Positions 22,326 through 33,230 of a stretch of DNA of 64,000 nucleotides are shown piece after piece (positions within the stretch are counted from its first letter, which is position 1; every line of letters begins with the position of its first letter). This DNA comes from Ampelocalamus luodianensis (taxonomy: Eukaryota > Streptophyta > Magnoliopsida > Poales > Poaceae): assembly GCA_036346255.1 (NCBI GenBank), contig CM070624.1, positions 19,314,626 through 19,378,625 on the forward strand, in the 5' to 3' direction. Both the position numbers and the translations under genes were made by a program. Under the pieces are notes generated by a model that was given only the letters and a program-made list of their open reading frames with translations, was not told where the DNA came from and made no database searches.

Positions 22326-25300
22326 ATGAAGATAGGTAAGTCAGTATTTCACCTATCATCTTCTACCTTAAATTTTGTATTCGGGATGGCATTCGCTTAG
22401 CTCCAAGAGATTAAACGCGGGCATTGCATTCTGAGATCCATAATGCGGTGGCAAAGGTTGGTATGATTTGAAACATACTTGGTAGATAGACTGCAATCTT
22501 ATATATTCAGATATTCTCGTTAAACATTAGATATTTATCAACACGAAATTAAATATCACACCTAATTTTTGGGGCTTTAAAAACTGAGTTTAATGATTTT
22601 TTTTTAATTACAGATTGATAGCGTAATGTGTTCCATTTGTTACGTCAATTGAAATTTGAATTGGATGTTTCCATGTGCACATTGAGAGGTCAAGCAAGTG
22701 CTAGAGTAATCATCATATTTTCCTTTTTATTCTTACACTTTGTCATGAGATAATCTTTGAGGTGAATTGTGGGCTTGTGGTGATCAACACCCTCTGTATC
22801 ATTCATCAACCCAATGGTCAGCATAGAATTAGATGATTCATTACATTAGATCTTACTTTGCTAACTTGTATAGTGTGCCAGATATACATCCATGACCTGA
22901 GTAAATGAAAAATCTAGTCACTCAGTGACTTGCTATATCAGATATCTTATCTGATTTTCTATACCTTAAACCTCAGAGAAGGTTCCACTATCCATTTCAA
23001 TCAGTATTTATTTAAACTCATTCATCAAATTGACTTGATTGCGACCCAAAAACAATGATCTATTTGTCCTGAATCCTGATCTTTTTTGGTAGGAAGATTG
23101 TCAATTGTCATGCCAAAATTAATACCATGGGTTAGGATTTGTTTGTTTTGTCCTTTCGAGACTACCAGCAACCCCTTACTTAACTAAGGAAACAGCTTTG
23201 TCTCTATCACAGATACATTATGCATTTAAGGTGTCACAAAATGGTAGAGTTGTGAGTAACGGCAGGAAAATTTAATGTTTGCAAATGATTAAAGTGACAG
23301 TACAACTAAAATGAAAGACAAACAACAGTAGAACTTATCATAGTTCTCTTTTGTTCATTCCATCGTAATAACTAATAAGATCTCTTGTCATGTATTTCTC
23401 GTTGGTTGGTTATCAATTATAATTTTAGTCATTGTTTAACTGTCCACATCAGAAACCATCAATATTGAATATGGTACACATTGTTGCCTTGTGAAATTGT
23501 TTTCTTTTCTGTTCACACTTCACACTCTTAATGGCTGATGATTTTGATGTCCGCTTGCAGATGATAAAAGACCTTACCATAGTAATGTTTTTCATGAGCT
23601 TGTATCCAATGGTGGCCCTAAAGTAGATAGTGAACCTGAAAGGAAACTAAGCACAATCTTTTGGCAGATAAAATGGTAGAACAAACCAATCCATCCGAAC
23701 ATAGTTTTACGAAGGCTGAGTATCAGAATGGAGGTAAAACTGGACAGATAAGGATTGAGGATGTTTCTTATGACAAGGATGTTGTTGAGATCAAACTGCC
23801 AGATACAGTAGTTTCTTCTGATTATGGTGGTCATTTTGTCAAGGATGTCTGCATCGACGAGGGAGTGCTTGCTGATCAGAAGGCTTCAGCAGAAAAATCA
23901 GTAGGTGAAAATGTGTCCCCAGACTTTGATTCTTCAATGGGAGATACAAATGGTGATCCGATGGAAGAAATAAGAGCTGATTCTGTGAAATCTGCACATG
24001 AATTAGAATCACAAATAGTTATCTTACCTGTCCCACATGCTACTGATGGTAATACTGTGGAACAATATTCTTCTTGCAAAGTGCAGGATCTTGAAGGCAA
24101 AATTACTGCATCTGACTTTACCAACCTAAATTATGAGAAATTAAGTTCCAAACAGTTATTAAGTCACGAAGGTGCAAAAGATTGCCAGCAGGTGTGCACA
24201 GTCATTTCTGATACCTGCGAAAATCATGAGCCATTTCTCGATGGAGAAGCAATTGATCAGGTCTGCTGCTACTTACAGAGTTACAGTATTACAAATAATT
24301 CTACAAAATAATCTATATGATTGCCATGTTAGTTCTTGAAGTTCATTCTTGCTGTTAACGTGAATCATAATTGTTTGGTGACTCTGCATTAGTGGAAAAT
24401 TTTAGTTGGTATGCTTTACTCCCTCCGGTCACAAAAGAGTGACGTTTTGGGATGCATGCAGTCAAACTTTGTAAACTTTAGTCATCAATATTTCGATAAA
24501 TATTTTATATTGGACATGTGAAGATGATATATGTGTAGATTTGTCTCGAAAAGTAATTTTAATACATTATAGTTTTATTTGGTTTTGTTAATATATTTAT
24601 AATAGAAATTAGTGGTCAATGTTGCATTTTAGGGACCATGCCAATGTCCAAAACGTCACTCTTTTATGACCGAAGGGAGTATTATGATAGATTATATGTA
24701 ACTTTGGTTCTATTATCTATAATAATTACTAAGGGATGTGCCTTGGTATTGTTATGAATATTGTGTGTATATTCATGAGGCCTAATGAGCAATGTATATA
24801 CAAGGAGTACAAGAGGATATGCCATATCTGAGATAAGTAAATACAAAAGAATTCTTATTCTAACCCCCTTCCTCAAACTCATGGTGGATCACACACACTT
24901 AGTTTGGAGAGAACATACAAATGTTGTACCCTAGTATACGGCTTCGTGAAGAAGTCAGCAATCTGTAACTCTGAGGGCACAAACTGTAAAGCAAGGACTC
25001 CCTCCTGCATTTGTGAGCAAGTGTATGAAGCATCCACACCAATGTGCTTTGTGAGCTCATGCTTCACGGGTCATGGGCAATACTAATAGCACATGTACTG
25101 TCAGACAAAAGAGTCGTAGGTCTCATCACAGGCACTCCAAAATCTGCAAGTAGCCACCTCAACCAAGTAACCTCTGCTGTTATAGCTCTCAACTCAGCCT
25201 CTGCACTCGAATGGGAAACAACAGTCTGTTTCTTTGTTTTCTAGGCAATCAGAGAGGAGCCAAGAAAAACACAGTCAGCAGAAAGAGAACGGCTATCAGA

Positions 25301-28300
25301 AGGATCACTAGCTCAGGTCGCATTGGACTACGCCTGAAGCTGTAGCGAGGTGGAGCTAGGGAAAAACAAACGATGAGAGATAGTCCCACGCAAGTAGCGA
25401 AGAACACGAAAAAGGTAACTGTAGTGAAGATGAGTAGGACGAGCCATAAACTGACTTAAGATATGAACAACATAAGCAATATCAGGACGAGTGCTCACAA
25501 GATACACCAAACTCGCAACAAGATGGCGATATCGAGTAGGATCCTCAAAAAGATCACCATTGATGGCACGAAGCTGTAGGGATAGCTCCATGAGAGTCTC
25601 AGCGGTGCGAGTGTCAGTCAGACTAAACCGATCCAGAAGATCCTGAACACACTTTTGCTGGGAGAGGGTAGTAGCCCTCAGGCATGGAAGAGACCTCAAT
25701 CCCAAGAAAGTATATAAGAGAACTAAGATCAGTCATCAAAAACTGCTCACTGAGACGCTTCTTCACATACGTGATGAATGAGGAATAATCACCAGTGATG
25801 AGCATATCATCAACATACAAAAGAAGCAATGTCCTACCCCGAGATGAGACATGGACAAAAGAAGCGGGATCGTGAGGCGACAATGAAACCAACAGCGATA
25901 ATGCGAGGTAAAATGTGCAAACCGGCACGAGGAGCTGTTTGAGGCCATAAAAACACGGCGAAGATGACAGACGTGCCCATCGGGAACATAATACCTAGGT
26001 GGTGGTGCATATAGACCTTCTCATGCAAAACATCATTAAGAAAAGTATTCTTAACATCCGGTGAGAGATAGACCACCGTGACGAAGCAACCGCAAAGAGT
26101 GCGAACAATGGTCATATGTGTAATAAGGGCAAAAGTCCCATCATAGTCTCGGCGGTACTCTCTTTGAAAGCCGCAAGCCACAAGACGAGCCTTGTAGCGC
26201 TCGAAAGTACCATCGATTGAGTCTTAATCTTGCACACCCACTTGCACGTAATGGGGCGAGCATGCATAGATGTCGGTACAATATCCTAAGTCTTTGTACA
26301 TCAAAGAGCATCAAGCTCCTCTGCCATAGCGAGCTGCCACTCGGAATGAGTATCAGCCTCACGATAAGAACTAGGCTCAGTGACAGAGAGAGCATGAGCT
26401 ATCAGAGAAAATCTAAGGCGATCAAAGGTCAAAGGATGTCCGGTCACGAAGGGCGTAATGGGAGCATCATCAAGAGGATCGGATGTGGGTGTCGGCAAGA
26501 TACTAGAGAGAGGCGGTAAGGGCGAGGGCGCCTAGAGTAGTGAATACCGGAGAAATGATACGGTGGTGCTGCGGGGAAGAAGCGGTGCTACGGGAGGCGG
26601 CACAGGAGGCGGAGAATGCGAAAGAACCCTGGGCGCAAACCGGGGAAGAGCGTGATAGTAGAGAAATGGGTGAAGAGTCAGAAAGAGACAACCATGAAAT
26701 CGACTCAACATTGGAAACAGGACAAGTAGCCGAATCTCGATAGAAGAAAGGTCGAGATTCGTCGAAGACAACATCTCGTGAAATCCTGACTCATCGAGCA
26801 GAAGGATCATAGCAGCGATAACCCTTATGCTCAGAACTATAACCAAGAAAAACACACTCAACTGTCTGAGTTGATAGTTTGGTGCGCTCACGAGGCTGCA
26901 ACAGAACAGAACAAGTACAACCAAAAACACGAAGGTGAGTGTACTAGGGGGCTCGAGAGTAGAGACGCTCTATAGGACTGACACCCTTAAGGGCAGTGGA
27001 AGCTGCATATTGATTAGATATGCAGCCATAGAAACAGCCTCGGCCCAGAACTGTGGTGGAAAGTGAGAGGCAAGGAGAAGAGTGCGGGCAGTCTCAATCA
27101 GATAACAGTGTTTGCGCTCAGCAACCCCATTCTGAGCATGAGCACTAGGACAAGAAGGCGGTAAAGTGCCTGCTCGAGAAAGAAAGCGTCTAAAAGCGTC
27201 GAGCGATTACTGCGCGGCAAAATCACGTGAAAAGAAGCGCGGAAGAATCAAATTGAGTACGAACCATCGTTGCAAAGCTACGATAGATCACAAGAAATTG
27301 ACCACGATTAGACATAGGGAAAATCCATGTAAAGCGGGAATAATCATTAATGAAGATCACAAAAATTTATGCCCTTTAGAAATGATAGGCACGGTCCCAT
27401 ACATCCGAATGAATTAAGTCAAAAGGGCGAAGACAATGACTCACTAGAATGATAAGAAAGTTGTAGCTGCTTGCCCAGCTTATAACTCTGACAAAACATG
27501 GTCGTGTCAATAGTAACACGTCCAAGAACACCCTGACGAACTAATGAAGAAATGCGAGACTCACACAAGTAACCTAGAACAATGATGCCCTTGCATAAAA
27601 ACTCCGAGGTGGTGGCGCGATGGCGGTGGAGGTAGACGTAGAGATGATAGGAGCGGTGAAGTGGACGGAAGGTGGAGGCGATCGAGAATGTAGAGACCAC
27701 GATGATCCCTCTGGCTGGCGGTCCCAAGTACCATCCTGTCTATCGGTCCTAGACAAAGCAGAGTGAGAGTCAAAACCAACCCTCTGACCAAGATCGGTGG
27801 TGACCCAGAGAAGGCGCATGGTAAGTCGGGAACATGGGTAATAGTGGAGCAGAAAAAATCGATGGACAAAAGAGTGCTCGATGGTGACGAGACAGAGAAG
27901 AGTACCGTCGGTATGCGAGCAGAGATAGAAAAACAAGAGGTCCTCTTGAGTGAGAGATGTAGATGCGGTGTCATATAGAAAGAGGCACAGAATCCACAAC
28001 CCAAAAGTATCTGGAGGAGACATTTGAGCTAGACTAGCAGAACCTGCTGAGTGTGAGAGAGCTGCTAAAGTAGAGACTGACTGAATTATTGAACAGAGTC
28101 ACCTCGTTGAGAAGGTCCTGACGTGCTCGTCTGCCCTCCTGTCGAGGAAGGGCCTTCCTACCCCCTTCGATCGTCCACTCTCACGCACCTTGTTCCGTTT
28201 TTTTCGCACCGCATAACTCTGGTAGTCGTGCCCGAAGTTCTTGCAATAATTGCACTGAACCGCAATTGGTGCAAAAATAAGAGCGAAGCAGAGCGGTGAG

Positions 28301-31271
28301 GAGGACTATAGTCGAAGCGGCCGTCGATATAGTCGAAGAAGAAGGGTAGCAAGCACGGTAAAACAAAATGTCTTTGCTAACGCGGCAACTCCTCAAGACG
28401 GCGTCAAAGAGACTCGGTGACTATCGGTCGTGGTGGCGGCTCAGCGATTGAGCCACGCGAGCTCAAACTCTGGCGAAGATGGCGAGCGAAGTCATAAAGC
28501 GGCGATCACGATGCATATACGCACCTTATGGCACTCTGGCGAGCGGAGAAGCGGCTCGTCAAGCGGTGCGAGGCGGCGGGGTTCGGAAGAAGTCGTCGAC
28601 GGAGGAGTCCTCCTAGCGAAGCGTCTCCAACTCATGCTAAAGTGAAAAGAACAAGCATCGCTGCTCTGCTGGTATCGCTCGCGCAAATACTCCTAGACCT
28701 GACGAGTAGAACGTAGACCAACAATGTCTAGCTGGATAGAGTCGTCGACGCTGACCACCGAGATGGCTCGAACACGGGTCTCATCAGCACACTAGCGCTC
28801 AAAAGTGTCTATCGTATACTGAAATGCCTCATCATCATCAGCAGTCTCTGCCTCCTTGCCGGCCCCATCTTCGCGGGAGGTGCGAAGTAAATTTGTCATC
28901 GGGAGAGGGTGAACCGCAACAACGGACAAAGTCGAGCACCAGTGATATGTCCCTAGAGGCAGAGATCATCGGTGTGATCTCTATGAGTGAAGACCACAAT
29001 CTGTAGTTCGTCCTATGAAATTTTGTTCCCAAGAATGGGATCGCGGTGATGGAGCGAAAGCCATCGATAAGCGGTGCGGATGGCGCGGCAACCAAGGAAA
29101 GCGAGTCTAACGGCGGTGTTGGGCGGCGTAGCGATTAGATTGATGTTTTTCTTTGGAACCGACTTTTCTTATGTAGAAGAAACGGCCGAAACGGTATAGT
29201 TTCTAGAAAGCGCATCTTGTGGCGGCGACTAGGCAGCCGGCGCCAGCAGCGGCGAGGCGGCGGTCGGCGCTAGCAGCGGCTACCGGCAGCGATGCGGCGG
29301 TCGAGTCGGACCCCACACGGTGGCGGCGCGATCGCCGAATCGGCGCTTAGGCGGGCGTCGGCGGGAAAGCGAATCGGTGCAGCGGAGGCGGCGGCGTCGG
29401 GCCCCAAATCGGTCGCGGAGGTGGTGGCGTCGAGATGCGGCGACGAAGCCGTCGCGGCGGCGGCGTCGGTGTCGAGCTGCAGCGGATGAAGCTCCGTGCA
29501 GCAGCGGTGTCGTTGATGGCGGCCTTAGTGCGGCGGCGGTGGCCGCCGTCGGCGGCGGTGGGATAACAGCGGAAGGAGCTAGATTAGTGCTCTAGCTCGA
29601 TACCATGTTATAAATATTGTGTGTATATTCATGAGGCTCAATAGGCAATATATATAAAAAGTACAAGGGGATATGCTATATACATATAAGAAAATACAAA
29701 AAACATATAAGGAAATACAAAGGATTCCTATTCTAACAGGTATTACGTTTTGTGTTTATCTGGTTCAGTAAATGAGAAATTGCAGGTTGAATTACAACTG
29801 TTTCTTCGCATTTATACCATCTCTCCGCTATTGGACCACTGAGTATGATTACTGTCGTTACAGGTTTCATCAAATGATTGTCATGAAATTGGAGCTAGTA
29901 TTGCATCTGTGACCAATGACCTCAATGGTTTACCAGTTGAGTCTACTGCTGATGGATTCTCAGCGGTGATACCTGAAGAAGATGCTGTTGGTGCAGCATT
30001 AGATAAGAGAGGATTGAACCAAGTTAATCACTATAACCCTTTTATCGCCTATGGGTCTTTAGAGGATACGTGGGAACCCAAGTACTCTCTACCTACAACT
30101 GTCGATACTGCCTCTATAATACCCATCTGTCCTTTTGAAAAGACAGACAGTTTTAGTGATCTAGTCAACGGTGCACTGGGAGGACATGATTATGTGGAAA
30201 CAGTTGAATCCAGAATTGAAGACTGTAGGTTAGATTCTGTTGAAGCGCGTTCAAGTAGGCTGGATGTCCAAGCATCTGAAGAGAGTAATGATCAGAGACG
30301 ACGTCCTGTTGAAAAGACAGATAGTTTTAGTGATCTCGTCAAGGGTGCACTGGGAGGAAATGATTCTATTGAAACAGATGAACCCAGCATTGAAGACAGT
30401 AGATTAGATTCTATTGAAGCAAGTTCAAGTAGTTTGGATGTCCAAGCATCTGAAGAGAGTAATGATGTGAGAGAGAATCTCGTTAACGAGATAGGAACTG
30501 ATGCAGCACATGGAACGGCTATAGTTACATCTGTGTCAACTAGCAGTCCAGAGCTTAGTGGTGTCAAAAGTGAGAACCAACCAAAATGTGAGATTAATAG
30601 TGCCCAAGATGTACATGATTTCAACCCGAGAGATGTGGAGGATGGCACAAAAAGAAGCGAGGATAACACAGATCGTAATAGTTCTACGCTAACGGAATCT
30701 GTGGTTCAACAAAATGGACCTGATAGTGAAAAACTGATGGCTCGAACTGGTATTCGCAACCCCTTTGAATCAAGCTTCTCTGGACCTAGTGTTACGTCAG
30801 GTCCACTGACGCCCTCTGGTCACATACCTTATTCCGGCAACATTTCTCTTCGTTCAGATAGTAGCACGACAAGTACTCGGTCCTTTGCATTTCCAGTGTA
30901 AGTGAAGATGCTATTCAATTACATTTTGTCGAAGTAAAATTAATTTCTTGCCCTGCACTGTTATTGCTTAATCCTCTGACGTAAACATTCGAATGAGACA
31001 TCACTACATTTGTTTTTAGTATGGTAAACAGTCGATATAGAATTCCTCGAGCTAAAGAAATATCAGTTAGACATTGTAAATGATATTGTTTCCTGATGCT
31101 ACTATATAACCTCATATGTGCTAATGGATCAAGCACCATCTTTTTTCTATTTCATGGCGCAGACTACAGACGGAATGGAACAGCAGTCCCGTGAAGATGG
31201 CGAAAGCGGACCGCAGGTGTTTGAGGCAAGACCGAGGCTGGGGTTACAGAATCCTCTGCTGTAAATTCTGA
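22326..31271 (+). CDS. gar2-related plant protein (Ser/Asp/Glu-rich), four coding exons
   Basis: Exons: 22326-22335, about 23561-24260, 29864-30897, 31163-31271. Exon 4 encodes a conserved basic tail, VLQTEWNSSPVKMAKADRR and WGYRILCCKF, that I associate with the plant family annotated '18S pre-ribosomal assembly protein gar2-related'; no biochemical role is established. The middle is acidic and Ser-rich, with a duplicated 58-residue block starting EKTDSFSDLV. Exon 2 has a frame problem. From acceptor 23560 the frame MKIDDKRPYHSN... stops at 23676, while the long downstream frame (ADKMVEQTNPS...) is one base out of register. Either one T is missing from the TTTT run near 23658, or an alternative acceptor (GGCAG at 23663-23667) is used, which gives an uninterrupted 581-residue protein. 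The intron 24261-29863 carries a MITE and an antisense copia element. Confidence 0.7.
24419..24679. mobile_element. Stowaway-like MITE in the gar2-like intron
   Basis: The ends are near-perfect inverted repeats: CTCCCTCCGGTCACAAAAGA on the left and TCTTTTATGACCGAAGGGAG on the right, flanked by TA at 24417-24418 and 24680-24681. TA target duplication and CTCCCTCC ends define Stowaway (Tc1/mariner-derived) MITEs. Length 261 bp. A diverged relative lies at 55893-56610. Confidence 0.88.
24750..24865 (-). repeat. 3' LTR of the intronic copia element
   Basis: Matches 29606-29738 over its length, including the CTCATGAATATACACACAAT segment near its end. The outer end, TGTTATGAATATT read on the plus strand, abuts the GGTAT target duplication. 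Confidence 0.85.
29606..29738 (-). repeat. 5' LTR of the intronic copia element
   Basis: On the minus strand it starts TGTTAGAATAGGAATCC and ends TTTATAACA, next to the primer-binding site. It shares its start (TGTTAGAATA) and end (...AACA) with the LTR at 63211-63322, placing both in one family. Confidence 0.85.
30137..30484 (+). repeat. In-frame 174-bp tandem duplication in the gar2-like exon
   Basis: Copies 30137-30310 and 30311-30484 each encode a 58-residue block. Block 1 runs EKTDSFSDLVNGALGG ... LDVQASEESND; block 2 runs EKTDSFSDLVKGALGG ... LDVQASEESND. The copies differ at scattered positions, so the duplication is not brand new, and the reading frame is kept. Confidence 0.9.
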
Positions 31272-32104
31272 ATGTGCTTGATCCTGCAATTTTCCTGTCG
31301 AATTCAGCTCTTTGCGTCGCGCCTGAGCTCGTGGTAGCCATGTTAAATTCATTCAAATGTTGCTCATTTCTCCATTTCTCTGCCTCTTGCTGTCTCTCTC
31401 TCTCTCACATGCCCTGCTTTTTATTTATCTATAGCAGGTTAATGGCTTGTCGGATTCAGTAGTGGCTTGTAACTTGCATTGTGAGTGAGAAATGCAGGTA
31501 TAGCTTTAATGTAGCATTTGTGATTACTTGTTGAAGTGTTGTAGTAGCCAAGTAGGTGAACATCACTGACTCTTGAGGTCTGCTTATACATACTGTAAAG
31601 TGAGTTTGAGCTTCTGCTACTCTGCTGAGAAAGCTGAGGTTCAGTTCGCCATGGTCCTTATGTGACTATGTAAGCAAGCAACAAAATAAGATGACAATAT
31701 TGATACAATTACATGTAAATTACTAAATCTGTAACACAGATATCTGCAAACCTGATACTGGTGTGGTGCACATATATATAGTACAAGGTAGCTGGCCTCA
31801 AGCATGAACGTCAGGGACAAAATTGCCCATTTTCACATGATTTTTTCCTGGCTCTTGCAATCAGGGCTAAACATGATGTCCAGCTTGGAGGCTAAATTAA
31901 GGATGGCCGGCCTATCTAGCTAGCTAACCAGGGCATTATTCCATATGGGGTAATTATATATCCTGCAACCTAACCAGGTGTAGCAACTAATTAAAAGAGC
32001 AGCTCTAAGCCTCTAAAACTATGTACCTAGCTGTGTGTGTCATGCTCGTGCACGTCCGGATCATAAAAGGAGCTAGACGCTAGCTGGTGCAGGTGTGCGG
32101 CTAG
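31272..32104. other. 3' UTR of the gar2-like gene and short intergenic spacer
   Basis: Includes a CT-repeat at about 31390-31410 and otherwise AT-rich DNA. The spacer separates convergent transcription units: the gar2-like gene (+) and the peptide gene (-). No other gene is seen. Confidence 0.4.
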
Positions 32105-33098
32105 CTAGGGCTCCTCTTCCTGCAGCGGCTCGCCGTTGTTGATCGGCGAGCGGCGGCGCGCCCTCGACGCGTAGTCCCTCTTGAGCATGTCGTACAACTC
32201 GGTGGCCGCGTCCCGGCGCTTCGTCGGTGTGCGCATCTCCGCTGTTCTTGGTCGCGAGCCGGCGTTCGCGACAGAATCAGCCTTTCCTGCACCCATCAAG
32301 GAATTGAAGCGAAGTTCATATATATTGAGTCGCATTTCAAACTACTAGAAATTGGTGATGTGTCCGATAGTCCAGTGCTGGTCCTTGGTCTAAAAACTAC
32401 TTATTCCATTAGAGCCCATTCGTTCCATACAAGAACAGTTGCTGTGAAATACTATGTTCGGTGCATCCTCTCCTGTAGCGGCGGAGCCAGAAATTTTCTA
32501 TATAGCTAGGGGACCATATGGTAAGAAGCATATAGTGGCATGCGCTAAATGCTACGCGCAAAACTATATCGATCCACAGTACCATGGAATCACGGATCAC
32601 CGATGATCTACAGTACCTTTCTTATCTACTCCACGGCTTCAGTTTCCTCCATGTCCCGCGCACCGAGCTTCCGCCCTTCAATCCTTTCTTCCCAGCCGCT
32701 AAATCACCGGTCGACACCGAGCGCTCCTTCGTCGCGTGGCCATGCGTGCGATCGATCCAAGCACTCTGATAAGTTCAGTAAAAATACACATGGCCGGTAT
32801 ATCAGAAGATATTGCTCGTGCAGAATGAGGAGGTTCGGTAAGTTCACTGACCACGTGTCCTATGATGTTCTGGCCATTGTTTGCCTTAAGCACCGCAACT
32901 GCAAAGAACAGCCAGCAGGGTCGACTTAAGAAACGGATCGAGGCAAATCTCAAACAAATGGGCATCGCAAAGATCGATGAACAAGATCAATAACCCACCA
33001 TGGCGAGCACAGGCAATGGGAAGGTGAGGCGTGAGCATGGAGGAGATGAGCAAGGCAACTACAAGAACACTAACTACACTAGTCCTTTTGCAGCTCAT
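32105..33098 (-). CDS. Secreted peptide precursor of RGF/GOLVEN/CLEL type
   Basis: Two exons on the minus strand, 33098-32999 and 32286-32105, join in phase (CAT G|GA AAG) with a GT donor and a GTGCAG acceptor, giving 93 residues. Residues 1-31 form a signal peptide: MSCKRTS, a hydrophobic core VVSVLVVALLIS, then PIACA. A variable basic/polar middle leads to LKRDYASRARRRSPINNG near the C-terminus. Asp-Tyr after basic residues and a Pro-x-Asn-Asn end match the root meristem growth factor/GOLVEN/CLEL motif (DY...P..N), whose Tyr is sulfated by TPST before the peptide is cut out and perceived by RGFR kinases. The spacing from DY to P is one residue longer than in Arabidopsis RGF1. A TATA box lies at 33221-33230. 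An acidic EPLQEEEP tail follows. The family is inferred from motif and architecture. Confidence 0.65.
32475..32530. mobile_element. hAT-like transposon end in the peptide-gene intron
   Basis: CTGTAGCGGCGGAGCCAGAA resembles the CAG(T)GGCGGA(G/C)CCAGGA ends at 4796 and 34888. No partner end with a target duplication was identified inside the 712-bp intron, so extent is unknown. Confidence 0.3.
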
Positions 33099-33220
33099 GG
33101 TGTTGAACTTTTCCTGTGTATATATGTGTGAGTGGACTGCTTGTATCTTATACGCTCTTAGTATCAAGGTAGATAGGAGTTGAAGAGGAGATCGACAAGG
33201 GGCAGGGTTGGGGTTGTTGG

Positions 33221-33230
33221 CCTTTTATAG
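33221..33230 (-). promoter_or_regulatory. TATA box of the RGF-like peptide gene
   Basis: Minus-strand CTATAAAAGG lies about 125 bases upstream of the ATG at 33098, so a start site near 33195 would give a leader of about 100 bases. The motif is a strong plant TATA consensus. Confidence 0.6.

Larger units (their letters stand above)
24750..29738 (-). mobile_element. Complete but decayed Ty1-copia retrotransposon, antisense in the gar2-like intron
   Basis: Flanked by a perfect 5-bp direct repeat GGTAT (24745-24749 and 29739-29743). On the minus strand: 5' LTR 29606-29738, a primer-binding site TGGTATCGAGC at 29595-29605, a GC-rich leader (29.2-29.6 kb), gag (NYRLWSSLIEI at about 29.0 kb; zinc knuckle CNYCKNFGHD at about 28.24 kb with its last Cys replaced by Tyr), protease, integrase, reverse transcriptase with an intact YVDD (about 25.82 kb), RNase H ending about 24.88 kb, polypurine tract GAGGAAGGGGG, and 3' LTR 24750-24865. 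Frames are broken by many stops and shifts, so it cannot move on its own. The 5' LTR is 133 bp and the 3' LTR 116 bp, with clear divergence, so the insertion is not recent. The LTR edge next to the polypurine tract is mutated. Confidence 0.9.
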
